From assembly GCF_900112585.1 (NCBI RefSeq), contig NZ_FOLY01000008.1, positions 1-64,000 on the forward strand: 64,000 nt of DNA, given 5' to 3'. Below the pieces are notes generated by a model. It did no database searches and was not told the DNA's origin. It saw only the letters and a program-made list of their open reading frames with translations. Positions 1 through 9,256 of the stretch are shown one piece after another; within the stretch, counting starts at the first letter, position 1; each line of letters starts with the position of its first letter. The translations under genes were made by a program, and so were the position numbers. This DNA is from Kushneria avicenniae (GTDB lineage Bacteria > Pseudomonadota > Gammaproteobacteria > Pseudomonadales > Halomonadaceae).

Positions 1-110
1 CGGTGGGGCAGCAGCGCGGCGCCGGGCAGTTCCAGCCGCAGCAGGCGCTGTGACTGCGAAAGTGTTATGTCGAACTGTTCCAGCACACTGTTCAGTAGCG
101 AATCTGACAT
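1..110 (-). CDS. N-terminal fragment of a leftward gene, possibly a VgrG/TssI-like protein
   Basis: The ATG is on the minus strand at 108-110, preceded by a purine-rich GCAGG that can serve as ribosome binding site. The frame stays open for 36 codons to the window edge. The visible peptide contains a stretch reading RLLRLELPGAALLPH, which resembles the first beta strand of type VI secretion VgrG spike proteins, where a short leader precedes a basic-hydrophobic strand and a G-x-EALS motif. That motif would lie outside the window, so the identification is a guess. The DUF2235 hydrolase at 31974-32942 is compatible with a type VI system in this genome but does not prove one. No signal peptide is visible. 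Confidence 0.4.
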   Translation of the reverse strand, partial: MSDSLLNSVLEQFDITLSQSQRLLRLELPGAALLPH

Positions 111-196
111 CCTGCTGCACCCTGCCGCTTCATCACGAATGCGCTAATTTAACACATGTCGTATAAAAGACGGCATCCGGAATGGTATGTCGAACA

Positions 197-1090
197 TCAG
201 GCCAAACGCTGTCGAAAGGCGCGCGGCGTCTCGCCGGTGTGACGCTTGAAAAAGCGCGTGAAATAGCCGGGCTCGGAAAACCCCAGCTGCTCGCTGATGG
301 TGGCCACGCTGTGGCGGGTATAGGTCAGCTGACGACGGGCTTCGAGCAGCAACCGTTCATGCAGCAGCTGCAGGGCACTACGTCCGGCCAGCAGGCGGCA
401 GATGTCATTGAGGTGGGTACTGCTGATGCCGATGTCGGCGGCCAGCTGTGGCACGGTGGGCTGGTCGCGAAAACAGATTTCAATCAGAGCCTGGTAGCGC
501 TGCAGGTGCTGTTCGCCTCGCAGCGATATCGAGCGACGGGGGGGCGGTTGCCATCGGGCGCGTCGCCACAGCTGAAGCACGATTGCCTCGATAAACGCGT
601 TGAGCATCGCCTCGCGCCCTTCTTGCTGGCCCATCGGCGTGTGTCGATATTCGATATGCAATTGCTCGATCAGCGCGGTCAGAGGGGCCTGTTCGGCACG
701 GTCTGTTAGTGGGTAATGCTCGGCGCGTTGCAGCACCTGCGCCTGGGGCAGGTGTTGCTGAAGATATTCCACCAGCGGGCGGGCGAGAGTGACGATATGA
801 CCCTCGGTGTCCGGTGAAAAGTGAAAGTCATGGGATATCGAATCCGGCACGCAGATCAGGGTCGGTGGTGTCAGCCGATAGGCAAGATCCCCCAGACGGG
901 CACTGCCGCTCCCTGCCGTCAGCAACAGCAGATGCATCAGGTCGGTATGACGATGGGGCTTGATTCGCCAGCCATTGGGCCGGCTGCGTTCGGCAATGGT
1001 TTCGCAGTGCAGGAGATCCGGCGTGGGCCAGTCGTGGGTCTCTCCGTACAAACGAAAGACGGGCACTGTCTGCGCTATCGTCATCGCCAA
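197..1090 (-). CDS. pobR: AraC-family regulator, probable PobR
   Basis: A 297-residue AraC/XylS-type regulator transcribed away from pobA. The N-terminal half (about residues 20-150) is a cupin-like effector domain with the H-x-H-x5-H pattern PHRHTDLMHLL. The last 100 residues carry the two helix-turn-helix units, the second ending in the family signature GFSEPGYFTRFFKRHTGETP. In other proteobacteria the divergently placed AraC-type PobR activates pobA in response to 4-hydroxybenzoate; here the divergent arrangement and a 141-bp shared upstream region support the same role. The effector is inferred from context, not read from the sequence. Confidence 0.85.
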   Translation of the reverse strand: MAMTIAQTVPVFRLYGETHDWPTPDLLHCETIAERSRPNGWRIKPHRHTDLMHLLLLTAGSGSARLGDLAYRLTPPTLICVPDSISHDFHFSPDTEGHIVTLARPLVEYLQQHLPQAQVLQRAEHYPLTDRAEQAPLTALIEQLHIEYRHTPMGQQEGREAMLNAFIEAIVLQLWRRARWQPPPRRSISLRGEQHLQRYQALIEICFRDQPTVPQLAADIGISSTHLNDICRLLAGRSALQLLHERLLLEARRQLTYTRHSVATISEQLGFSEPGYFTRFFKRHTGETPRAFRQRLA

Positions 1091-1204
1091 TCTTCCGGGC
1101 AGGAGTGTCCTGCCAGACTAAAGTCACCGCCCAATCCATGGATATTGTCATTTCGTCGTCCATTTGTGCCTTATACGGCGTCGGCTGCGAGGCAGAGAAT
1201 GTAG

Positions 1205-2416
<1,212 letters not shown>

Positions 2417-2607
2417 TCCGTGCCGACAGGCGCCATCCCGGCGTTGCCCGATGCCCCGACGCCGTGAATCGCTCCACTAAAGTCGGTTTTATCGGCGGGT
2501 GCGGTTGGTTTATGTTGTTTCAAAAGACGAACTTTTGTACTTATCGCGAACAAAAAAGCAGTGGCCGATCATCGGCACACTGCGCGCGCCTGCGAGGTCA
2601 CAACATC

Positions 2608-3639
2608 ATGAACATTCGCTCCAGAATCTGTGTGCTGACCGCTGCGGCGGCTCTTTTGACCGCCGGTGCCAGTCAGGCTGCCACGACGCTGCGGATGTCG
2701 CATTTCTGGCCCGGCCCTTCCGCGATCAACCAGCAGATCTTCGAGGCGTGGGCACAACGTGTCGAAGAGGCGTCCAACGGCGAACTGCGGGTACAGAACT
2801 TCCCTTCCCAGACGCTGAGCAAGGCCGATGACACCTATGACGCCACCGTCAAGGGCATTACCGACATCGGCGTCACCGCTCAGGGCTACACGGCCGGGCG
2901 TTTCCCGCTGTCGCAGATCGTGGAGCTGCCGGGCGTGGCCGAATCGGCGCCGGAAGGCGCCTGCATCATGCAGACGCTTTATGACGACGGTCACTTTGGA
3001 GATGAGTACAGGGACACACACGTTCTGTTCATGTTCACGACCGGGCCGGGCTATATCCATACCCGTGAAACGGACGTGCAGACGCCGGCCGATCTTCAGG
3101 GACTGCGTATTCGGCGTCCGACGGCGGTAGCCGGCGGTCTGCTGGAAGGCATGGGCGCACGTCCGATCGGCATGCCGGCACCGGACATCTATACCGCCAT
3201 GCAGCGTGGTGTGCTGGACGGCCTGAGCTTTCCCTGGGAGGGCATGAAGGTTTTTCGCCTCAATGAGCTGGCCCATTACCACACACAGGTGCCGTTCTAC
3301 ACGCTGGTGTTTGTGGCCACCATGAACAAGAACACCTGGGAGCGCCTGTCGCCCGAGCAGCAGGCTGCCATCGATGCCAATAGCGGTATGGCCTGGGCCA
3401 GAAATGCCGGTGAGGTCTTTGCCGGTCTGGATACTGCCGGCCGACAGGAGGCCGAAGCAGCTGGGGATACCATTCGGGTGATCGATCATCCGCTGGACAA
3501 TCCCGACTGGCAGTCGCCACTGAAACAGGGCATCGAAAATTATCTGAGCGGTCTCGAGTCGCGAGGGCTTGATCAGGCCCGTGAGGTTTATCAGGCCGCG
3601 CTGGCGGCCAAACAGGACTGCGCAGCAGAAACGTCCTGA
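2608..3639 (+). CDS. dctP: TRAP transporter solute-binding protein (DctP family)
   Basis: A 343-residue periplasmic receptor of a tripartite ATP-independent (TRAP) transporter. An N-terminal signal peptide ends at about ASQAATT (residues 18-24). The DctP fold shows TPADLQGLRIRRPT in the middle, which contains the conserved arginine that usually binds the substrate carboxylate, and GVLDGLSFPWEGMKVFRL in the second lobe. The open frame extends upstream to 2464, but the ATG at 2608 is chosen because it gives a proper signal peptide. Small and large permease genes follow directly. The ligand is unknown; adjacency to pobA suggests an aromatic or other organic acid, which is inference only. Confidence 0.92.
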   Translation: MNIRSRICVLTAAAALLTAGASQAATTLRMSHFWPGPSAINQQIFEAWAQRVEEASNGELRVQNFPSQTLSKADDTYDATVKGITDIGVTAQGYTAGRFPLSQIVELPGVAESAPEGACIMQTLYDDGHFGDEYRDTHVLFMFTTGPGYIHTRETDVQTPADLQGLRIRRPTAVAGGLLEGMGARPIGMPAPDIYTAMQRGVLDGLSFPWEGMKVFRLNELAHYHTQVPFYTLVFVATMNKNTWERLSPEQQAAIDANSGMAWARNAGEVFAGLDTAGRQEAEAAGDTIRVIDHPLDNPDWQSPLKQGIENYLSGLESRGLDQAREVYQAALAAKQDCAAETS

Positions 3640-3690
3640 ACGATCGCGTTCACGTCAGAAATCTTTCATGTCTGACCCGGGGAGATCGTC

Positions 3691-4218
3691 ATGCAGGAGG
3701 GGCTGATTCGTGTCGGTCGCTGGCTGGAATTGTTGAGCAGGCTCGTCGCGGGTGTGGCGCTGGCGGGAATGCTGGTGGTGACCGTGGCCGATGTCACGCT
3801 GCGCTATCTGTATCGTCTCAGCGAAGGGGCGATCACGCTGCGAGTGACCGGCAGTGTCGAACTGGTCAGCTATCTGTTGCTGTTCGCCCTGCTGGCTGCC
3901 ATGGCCGCCAATGTCGAGAAGGGCCAGGTGGTGGTCGAGGCGTTCAGCCATCGCCTCAACGATACCCTCAAGACCCGGCTCAACGGCTTTTATCTGCTGG
4001 GGTTTGCGGTGCTGGGAGGAATGGTGGCCCTGGGGCTCTGGGCATCGGCAACCAGTGCCGCCGGACACGGCGAGGTTACCCAGGATCTACGGCTTCCCAT
4101 GGCCCCCATTTATGGCGTGGCCGCCATCCTGAGCCTGCTGCTGGGAATGCGCAGCCTGATCTTTGCGGTGCTGGGGCTGTGGTTCAATTACCGCGTGGCA
4201 TCGGTCGAGGAGCTCTGA
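3691..4218 (+). CDS. dctQ: TRAP transporter small permease (DctQ family)
   Basis: A 175-residue inner-membrane protein with four hydrophobic segments (about residues 15-40, 55-75, 100-125 and 140-165), the usual DctQ topology. The hallmark positively and negatively charged loop after the second segment (NVEKGQVVVEAFSHRL) is present. DctQ couples the receptor to the large permease. A GGGGAG ribosome binding site lies just before the ATG. The gene begins 51 bp after dctP and ends 1 bp before dctM, so the three are almost certainly one operon. Confidence 0.9.
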   Translation: MQEGLIRVGRWLELLSRLVAGVALAGMLVVTVADVTLRYLYRLSEGAITLRVTGSVELVSYLLLFALLAAMAANVEKGQVVVEAFSHRLNDTLKTRLNGFYLLGFAVLGGMVALGLWASATSAAGHGEVTQDLRLPMAPIYGVAAILSLLLGMRSLIFAVLGLWFNYRVASVEEL

Positions 4219-4219
4219 C

Positions 4220-5512
4220 ATGGCCAGTGAAATGATTGGTGCGCTGGGCCTTGGCCTGTTGCTGGTGCTGATGGTGCTTCGGGTACCGGTGGCGCTGACC
4301 ATGCTGATGGTCGGTGTGGGGGGCTTTGCCCAGGTCATCAACTGGAGTGCGGCACTGTCGATGGCGCGCTCCGTACCCGTGGAAGTGCTGACCAACTATA
4401 GCTTCAGCGCCGTGCCCATGTTCATCCTGATGGGGGTGCTGGCCGCGCACTCGGGCATGGCCGGCAAGCTGTTTGAGTCAACGCGTACCGTTTGCGGTGG
4501 CTGGAAGGGCGGGCTGGCAATCGCGGCGATCGGTTCCTGCGGTATCTTCTCGGCGATCTCGGGGTCGTCGCTGGCCACGGCCAGTACCATGACCCGCGTG
4601 GCCCTGCCGGAAATGGAGCGCTACGGCTACCACCGCGGCCTGGCCACCGGGGCGCTGGCGGCGGGCGGTACACTGGGCATCATGATTCCGCCCAGTATTG
4701 CGCTACTGATCTATGCCATCCTCACCGAGCAATCGGTGGGCGACATGTTCATGGCCGGGCTGATTCCGGGACTGATGGGGCTGGTGTTCTACTGCCTGAC
4801 CATTACCGTGGTGATGCGGTGTCGGCCGACGCTGGCCGTGGCGGGCGAGCCGACCGGCTGGGGTCAGAAGCTGGCCTCGCTGACCGGGCTGGTGCCGTTT
4901 TTTGCCGTCTTTCTGCTGATCATTCTGGGCATCTACTTCGGGATCTTCACGCCCACCGAAGGGGCCAGCGTCGGTGCCTTCGCGACCCTGCTCTACGCCC
5001 TGTTCAAGGGCATGCGCGGCGCCGGCATATGGCGCGCGCTACAGGAGACGCTGGCGCTCTCCACGGTCGTGTTCTTCATGCTGGTCGGGGCCGAGACGCT
5101 GGGCTACTTCATTACGGTGTCGCGTCTCTCGTTTTCCATTTCGGACTATCTCTATAGCCTCGAACTGGCACCGATAGTCGTACTGCTCTGCATCCTGGCG
5201 ATGTATTTCATTCTCGGCATGTTCATGGATTCGATTGCCATGCTGGTGATCACCGTGCCGGTGGTCTATCCGATCATTCAGGCCGTGGGCATCGATCCGA
5301 TCTGGTTCGGCATTGTCACGGTGCTGACCGTCGAGCTGGGGCTGATTACGCCGCCCGTGGGCATGAATGTCTTTGTCATCAAGGCAATGGCGCCCCACGT
5401 GGGACTGGGCGAAATCTTCCGGGGCGTCGCGCCGTTTATTGCCTCCGATCTTGTGCGTCTGACGCTCCTGATCCTGTTTCCGGCGCTCAGCCTCTATCTG
5501 GTGACGGGATGA
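4220..5512 (+). CDS. dctM: TRAP transporter large permease (DctM family)
   Basis: A 430-residue inner-membrane protein with about 12 transmembrane segments, matching DctM in length. Typical motifs are VPMFILMGVLAAHSG near residues 55-70, GTLGIMIPPSIALLIYAI near 150-167, and LGLITPPVGMNVFVIKA near the C-terminus. DctM is the channel that moves the organic acid with sodium ions. The ATG at 4220 is chosen over an upstream in-frame ATG inside dctQ, because it follows the dctQ stop by one base and gives the conserved N-terminus. A strong hairpin follows the stop codon. Confidence 0.93.
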   Translation: MASEMIGALGLGLLLVLMVLRVPVALTMLMVGVGGFAQVINWSAALSMARSVPVEVLTNYSFSAVPMFILMGVLAAHSGMAGKLFESTRTVCGGWKGGLAIAAIGSCGIFSAISGSSLATASTMTRVALPEMERYGYHRGLATGALAAGGTLGIMIPPSIALLIYAILTEQSVGDMFMAGLIPGLMGLVFYCLTITVVMRCRPTLAVAGEPTGWGQKLASLTGLVPFFAVFLLIILGIYFGIFTPTEGASVGAFATLLYALFKGMRGAGIWRALQETLALSTVVFFMLVGAETLGYFITVSRLSFSISDYLYSLELAPIVVLLCILAMYFILGMFMDSIAMLVITVPVVYPIIQAVGIDPIWFGIVTVLTVELGLITPPVGMNVFVIKAMAPHVGLGEIFRGVAPFIASDLVRLTLLILFPALSLYLVTG

Positions 5513-5521
5513 TCGTTCCAG

Positions 5522-5546
5522 GCGCCGACGGCCTGGCCGTCGGCGC
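5522..5546 (+). terminator. Hairpin terminator after dctPQM
   Basis: A perfect 10-bp inverted repeat (GCGCCGACGG / CCGTCGGCGC) around a 5-base loop begins 10 bases after the dctM stop and is followed by a short T stretch (GTTTTAGG). It fits a rho-independent terminator for the TRAP operon. Confidence 0.75.
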
Positions 5547-5589
5547 GCCCGTTTTAGGGTTCAGGTGCCAATGATCGCCCGGATGATGC

Positions 5590-5823
5590 TGTGAAAGAAC
5601 CAGCGCTGGGCCGGGGAAATGCTGGAAAGCATGGGCGCGTGACCGCTGATCATGTTGACACTGGATGTATATCGATACTGGCGGTTCATGAATGGCCTGA
5701 GCCTTTACTGGAAGGGCATGAAGGTATTTTGAATCAACGAGCTGACCCTTTATTACCTGCAGTTGCCCTGTATATGTCGTTGCCTTGGTGGCGACGATGA
5801 GCTGCGCCACCTATGACCACCTT
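5590..5823 (+). pseudogene. Decayed middle segment of a DctP-type TRAP receptor gene
   Basis: Translation of the plus strand, ignoring stops, gives LESMGA, then NGLSLYWKGMKVF and INELTLYYLQLP, and after a frame change YVVALVATMSCATYDHL. These align in order with the intact receptor at 2608-3639 (LLEGMGA, DGLSFPWEGMKVF, LNELAHYHTQVPF, TLVFVATMNKNTWERL). At least two in-frame stops, a small deletion and one frameshift are present, and both ends of the gene are missing. It is a dead fragment of a second TRAP receptor gene, not a functional gene. Its 3' end abuts the end of the degenerate lipoprotein gene on the other strand. Confidence 0.8.
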
Positions 5824-6148
5824 TTATTTGAGATACGCAAAAGCGTTACGTCATCGGTGACGGCATAAACGGTGTCACTCTTTTTGTCGTATCGGAGTTC
5901 ATCACCGTCTTCAAGTGTCAGAGTATGGCTGTCAGCGATCGTCGCTTTATAAATATCGGGGGTATAGGTTTTTATCCGGCGCTCGATGGTAAAACATCGT
6001 CATTGCGCTGGATAGTGTAATTAAAATGCATGTTTCTACTATTAACGCTTTTCCACTGCCCGGTAGACGATTCGCCGTCATGATGGCCGCACGCAGTTAT
6101 TCCGAACGCGAGAGCAATCATTATCCGTGGAATTCTGAAAACCGCCAT
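5811..6148 (-). pseudogene. Frameshifted second copy of the small lipoprotein gene
   Basis: Read leftward from the ATG at 6146-6148, the sequence encodes a signal peptide with lipobox ITACG, then GQWKSVNSRNMHFNYTIQR. After a change of frame at the four-base A run 5991-5994 it continues FTIERRIKTYTPDIYKATIA, EDGDELRYDKKSDTVYA and DDVTLLRIS before a stop at 5811-5813. Every segment aligns with the intact lipoprotein at 6242-6565. One missing base in a homopolymer run is the only disabling lesion, so this copy is either recently inactivated or the product of a sequencing error. Its position next to the intact copy indicates tandem duplication followed by divergence. Confidence 0.8.
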
Positions 6149-6193
6149 GATTGTTCACTGTTAAATCCTTGTTACCTGAATGCGGCAAAACTT

Positions 6194-6230
6194 CCCCCAA
6201 CCCATCTTGACGGGCGCGATGGGTTGGGGG
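6194..6230 (-). terminator. Hairpin between the two lipoprotein copies
   Basis: A perfect 13-bp inverted repeat (CCCCCAACCCATC / GATGGGTTGGGGG) around an 11-base loop lies 12 bases beyond the stop of the leftward lipoprotein gene. On the minus strand it is followed by a short TTTT tract. Probably the terminator of that gene. Confidence 0.65.
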
Positions 6231-6241
6231 GGTAACGGAAG

Positions 6242-6565
6242 TTATTCGATGCGGGAGAGAGTTATATTGTCAGCCCGTGAGCTAATAGTATCGTTCTCTT
6301 CGTTGTAAAGCAGCACATCACCATCGTCTCGAGTCAGAGTGTTCTTGTCAGTTGCGGTTGCTTTATACATCCGAGGATCAAAATTGTTCATTTGACGCTC
6401 TAGATTAAAAGTATCGCGCTCACGCTCGATGGTATAAGTAAATGTATTGTCCCTTTTGTTAACGCCTTGCCATTTACCGATAAACTGCTCGCCGTCGTCT
6501 TCGCCGCACGCCGTCAATGCCAGTGCCAGGGTCAACATTGCCAGAACCACTTTCAAGAACTTCAT
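6242..6565 (-). CDS. Small outer-membrane-type lipoprotein of unknown function
   Basis: A 107-residue protein with a clear lipoprotein signal peptide: two lysines/hydrophobic core followed by the lipobox LTAC, so Cys20 would be lipidated. The mature part is short, polar and acidic, with FIGKWQGVNKRDNTFTYTIE resembling the start of small lipocalin-like domains, in which a GxW motif opens a beta barrel. I do not recognise a named family. A ribosome binding site (AAGGAGCAGGC) precedes the ATG. A paralogous frameshifted copy lies directly downstream. The gene sits between two TRAP receptor relics, which suggests a recombination-prone spot. The base composition is slightly AT-richer than its neighbours. 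Confidence 0.8.
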   Translation of the reverse strand: MKFLKVVLAMLTLALALTACGEDDGEQFIGKWQGVNKRDNTFTYTIERERDTFNLERQMNNFDPRMYKATATDKNTLTRDDGDVLLYNEENDTISSRADNITLSRIE

Positions 6566-6629
6566 TGCCTGCTCCTTACCTTAAAATTATTACTAATTAA
6601 AAGAAATTAACCGACCTTGAGCGGTCGGG

Positions 6630-7025
6630 AACCGCCCCGACCTCCAAGGCGATTGCCGCTCAGGTTGCCAGGGGGACCGTGGCCTGTACACCGCCATGAT
6701 GGTACTGGCCATGAATCAGGCGACCTACAACCGGCTGTCACCGGCGCTTCAGAAAGTCATCGATGACAATTCGGGGTTACAGGAGGCGCAACGTATCGGT
6801 CGGGTGATGGATGAGGCCGAGGCGGAGGTGATCGAGACGGTTGCTTCGCGCGATGACGCTGAAATGATCTATATCGCCCAAAAGGACCAAAAGCCATGGC
6901 AGGCCGCGGCCGACAAGACCGTCCAGCAATGGATCGGCGACATGAAGACTCGCGGCATGGACGGACAGCAGCTTTATGATGACGCCATGGGCCTGGTGGG
7001 GAAATATACCCGTCAGACTCAATGA
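6630..7025 (+). pseudogene. Internally deleted C-terminal remnant of a DctP-type TRAP receptor gene
   Basis: The frame reads NRPDLQG, the start of the receptor core motif seen as PADLQG in the intact DctP, then jumps to LYTAMMVLAMNQATYNRLSP, which belongs about 80-90 residues further on. From there the C-terminal lobe is intact up to a normal stop at 7025 (HxxLDD..QQWIGDMKTRGMDGQQ region). The open part starting at ATG 6696 (109 codons) has no signal peptide and cannot make a receptor. It overlaps the relic at 5590-5823 in homology, so the two derive from different ancestral copies. Confidence 0.8.
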
Positions 7026-7062
7026 GGCCCGCCGCGACATTTTACGCCTTCCTGTCGTCAGA

Positions 7063-7092
7063 ATGCCGACACCGCAGAAGCGGTGCCGGCAT
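7063..7092 (+). terminator. Hairpin after the DctP remnant
   Basis: A 13-bp inverted repeat with one mismatch (ATGCCGACACCGC / GCGGTGCCGGCAT) around a 4-base AGAA loop, 38 bases after the remnant stop. It probably was the terminator of the lost TRAP gene; there is no strong T tract. Confidence 0.55.
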
Positions 7093-7215
7093 CACGCGTT
7101 CTAATAGCCAGACCGGGTGCCCGAGTGTTCGATACTGGACGCACGGGCATATTCACGCCATGGTCAGGGCGTACGGATCGATCGATCCCTGAACACCGCA
7201 TGAACAGGATGCCCC

Positions 7216-8313
7216 ATGAGTGACAACACCGCGCTTTTGAACGACCAGTCGCTGGATTTTCTCGAACGCTATCTCAATAACGCCTCGCCCACCGGCTACG
7301 AGTGGGAAGGCCAGAAGCTGTGGATGGACTATCTGCGCCCATGGGTCGATGAGTTCTTCACCGACACCTACGGCACCGCGGTTGGCGTGATCAACCCCGA
7401 GGCCGATTACAAGGTGGTCATCGAGGGGCACGCCGACGAGATCAGCTGGTATGTGAACTACATCTCCGATGACGGGCTGCTCTACGTGATCCGCAACGGC
7501 GGCAGCGACCATCAGATCGCGCCCTCCAAGCGGGTCAATATCCACACGAAAAACGGCATCGTTGAAGGCGTTTTCGGCTGGCCGGCCATTCATACCCGCC
7601 GCAGTCCCGGCAGCGAAGAGCAGGCGCCCAAGCCCGACAACATCTTTATCGACGTGGGCTGCGACAACAAGGAAGAAGTCGAGAAGCTCGGCGTGCACGT
7701 CGGCTGCGTGATCACCTATCCGGACACCTTCAGCGTGCTCAACGGCAACAAATTTGTCTGCCGCGCGCTGGATAACCGCATGGGCGGATTCATGATTGCC
7801 GAAGTGGCACGCCTGCTCAAGGAGAGCGGCAAAACGCTGGATTTCGGCCTCTACATCGTCAATTCGGTGCAGGAAGAAGTCGGCCTGCGCGGCGCGCAGA
7901 TGATCGCTGAGCGCATCCGTCCGGACGTCGCCATCGTCACTGACGTGACCCACGACACCCACACGCCGATGATCGATCCCAAGAAGGAAGGCAGCAATAA
8001 AATGGGTGCCGGCCCCGTGATCGCCTGGGCCCCGGCAGTGCAGAACCGTCTGCGCGAGCGGATTCTGGAAGTAGCCGAAAAGGGCAACATTCCCTTCCAG
8101 CGTGTTGCCAAGTCGCGCGCTACCGGCACCGACACCGATTCGTTCGCCTACAGCAACACCGGTGTGGCCTCGGCGCTGATCTCGCTGCCGCTGCGCTACA
8201 TGCACACCACGGTCGAGATGGTGCAGCGCGAGGACGTCGAAAACGTCATCCGCCTGATCCACGATACGCTGCTGAACATCAAGAAGGGCGAAACGTTCAG
8301 CTACTTTGACTAA
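7216..8313 (+). CDS. M42-family metallo-aminopeptidase
   Basis: A 365-residue cytoplasmic peptidase of the M42 (FrvX/glutamyl aminopeptidase) family. Expected dinuclear-zinc ligands are visible: EGHADEISW near residues 75-83, ALDNRMGG near 180-188, VQEEVGLRGAQ near 216-226 with the catalytic Glu-Glu, a TDVTHD Asp, and a late His in PLRYMHTTVEM near 335. Length matches the family (about 350-365). The ATG at 7216 is preceded by AGGATG. It stands alone between the TRAP remnants and a strong terminator. It likely trims short peptides; the exact specificity cannot be read. Confidence 0.9.
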   Translation: MSDNTALLNDQSLDFLERYLNNASPTGYEWEGQKLWMDYLRPWVDEFFTDTYGTAVGVINPEADYKVVIEGHADEISWYVNYISDDGLLYVIRNGGSDHQIAPSKRVNIHTKNGIVEGVFGWPAIHTRRSPGSEEQAPKPDNIFIDVGCDNKEEVEKLGVHVGCVITYPDTFSVLNGNKFVCRALDNRMGGFMIAEVARLLKESGKTLDFGLYIVNSVQEEVGLRGAQMIAERIRPDVAIVTDVTHDTHTPMIDPKKEGSNKMGAGPVIAWAPAVQNRLRERILEVAEKGNIPFQRVAKSRATGTDTDSFAYSNTGVASALISLPLRYMHTTVEMVQREDVENVIRLIHDTLLNIKKGETFSYFD

Positions 8314-8325
8314 ACGCTGCTGAAA

Positions 8326-8350
8326 CCTCCGGCGCCCCGGGCGCCGGAGG
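8326..8350 (+). terminator. Hairpin terminator after the M42 peptidase gene
   Basis: A perfect 10-bp GC-rich inverted repeat (CCTCCGGCGC / GCGCCGGAGG) around a 5-base loop starts 12 bases after the stop. There is no T tract directly after it. Confidence 0.6.
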
Positions 8351-8370
8351 ACGCCATGTTTGAAAGGACT

Positions 8371-8450
8371 TTACCCCACAGCCGGCGTTCGCGTCAGGAC
8401 CAGCCGAACGCCCAGCGCCACGAACATGATACTGAAGCGCAAGTGCAGTC
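8371..8450 (-). pseudogene. Possible C-terminal scrap of a LysE/RhtB-type exporter gene
   Basis: Leftward translation ending at a TAA at 8371-8373 reads RFSIMFVALGVRLVLTRT, which resembles the last transmembrane helix of LysE/RhtB amino-acid exporters (a pattern like GxxFxALGxRLxL). Only about 22 residues are recognisable and nothing upstream continues the family, so this is tentative. No other gene is seen in the gap 8314-8513. Confidence 0.3.
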
Positions 8451-8513
8451 AGAGCGAGATGCTGGCGCTGGTATCTGGCATGGCTCCGGCATGAATCATG
8501 AAAAGGTCAATGT

Positions 8514-9164
8514 CTAATAGGCCAGCCGGCCCTTTAATTCGCCAAATGGCCGCATGACCTGCTGTTGATAGGCGGGTCTTGCCTGCAATTGCTGGTACCA
8601 GCGGCGGACACTGGGAAGATCGGGCCGTTCAATACCGTCCATCTCGAAATAGCGATACAGCGTTGTCCCGGCAGGAATATCGGCCAGTCCCAGCGTGTTG
8701 CCGCTAAACCAGGGTTGTTGGCTCAATTGATCATCAAGGCGCTGATAAAGCTGCTCGCAGCGTTTCAAGGCTTTCGAAATGGCAGATTGATCACGTTGCA
8801 TCTCGGGTGTGCGGTAATAGCCCCAGAAGATGCCGCTAAAAAAGGCCGGTTCAAGCTCTGACAGGGACCAGTCGATCCAGCGATCGATCAACGACTGTGC
8901 CGCCGGCGTGTCACGCTGGAAATGATCGTTGCCATACTGCGCCGCCAGGTAGCGAAGAATGGCGTGGGTTTCCCAGATGCTGGTTGTCCCATCCACGATG
9001 ACCGGAATGCGTCCACCCGGATTCATGGCCAGAAATTCAGGAGTGTCCAGGTCGCCATGCTCACCGCCGGCGGGGATGTGCTGATAATCAAGCGATAGTT
9101 CGTCCGCCAGCCACAGCACCTTTTGTACGTTGTAAGAGGTCGATCTTCCATAAATCTGCAGCAT
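8514..9164 (-). CDS. Glutathione S-transferase family protein
   Basis: A 216-residue cytoplasmic protein with the two-domain GST layout. The N-terminal thioredoxin-like domain begins MLQIYGRSTSYNVQKVLW, where the serine-containing SxNxxK pattern is the typical bacterial glutathione-activating site, and includes PGGRIPVIVDGTTSIWETHA with the cis-proline and the E-S/T glutathione-binding turn. The C-terminal helical domain includes LGLADIPAGTTLYRYFEM, matching the GST signature with a structural Asp. The ATG at 9164 is chosen because it begins the fold and has AGGGAA upstream; the longer frame adds an unrelated leader. It is divergent from the glyoxalase gene, which also uses glutathione. Confidence 0.88.
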   Translation of the reverse strand: MLQIYGRSTSYNVQKVLWLADELSLDYQHIPAGGEHGDLDTPEFLAMNPGGRIPVIVDGTTSIWETHAILRYLAAQYGNDHFQRDTPAAQSLIDRWIDWSLSELEPAFFSGIFWGYYRTPEMQRDQSAISKALKRCEQLYQRLDDQLSQQPWFSGNTLGLADIPAGTTLYRYFEMDGIERPDLPSVRRWYQQLQARPAYQQQVMRPFGELKGRLAY

Positions 9165-9256
9165 TGCCGGTTCCCTTCGCTTGAATATCTTCACGTTCGT
9201 GACAGGTGATCCATGCATGGCCGACACTGGCAGGCACTATATCAATGGAGACCAGC

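Noticed and set aside
2529-2551. A PcaR/IclR-like palindromic site before dctP
   Set aside because: GAAC...GAAC half-sites can be seen, but they are direct rather than inverted and no regulator gene of that type is nearby.
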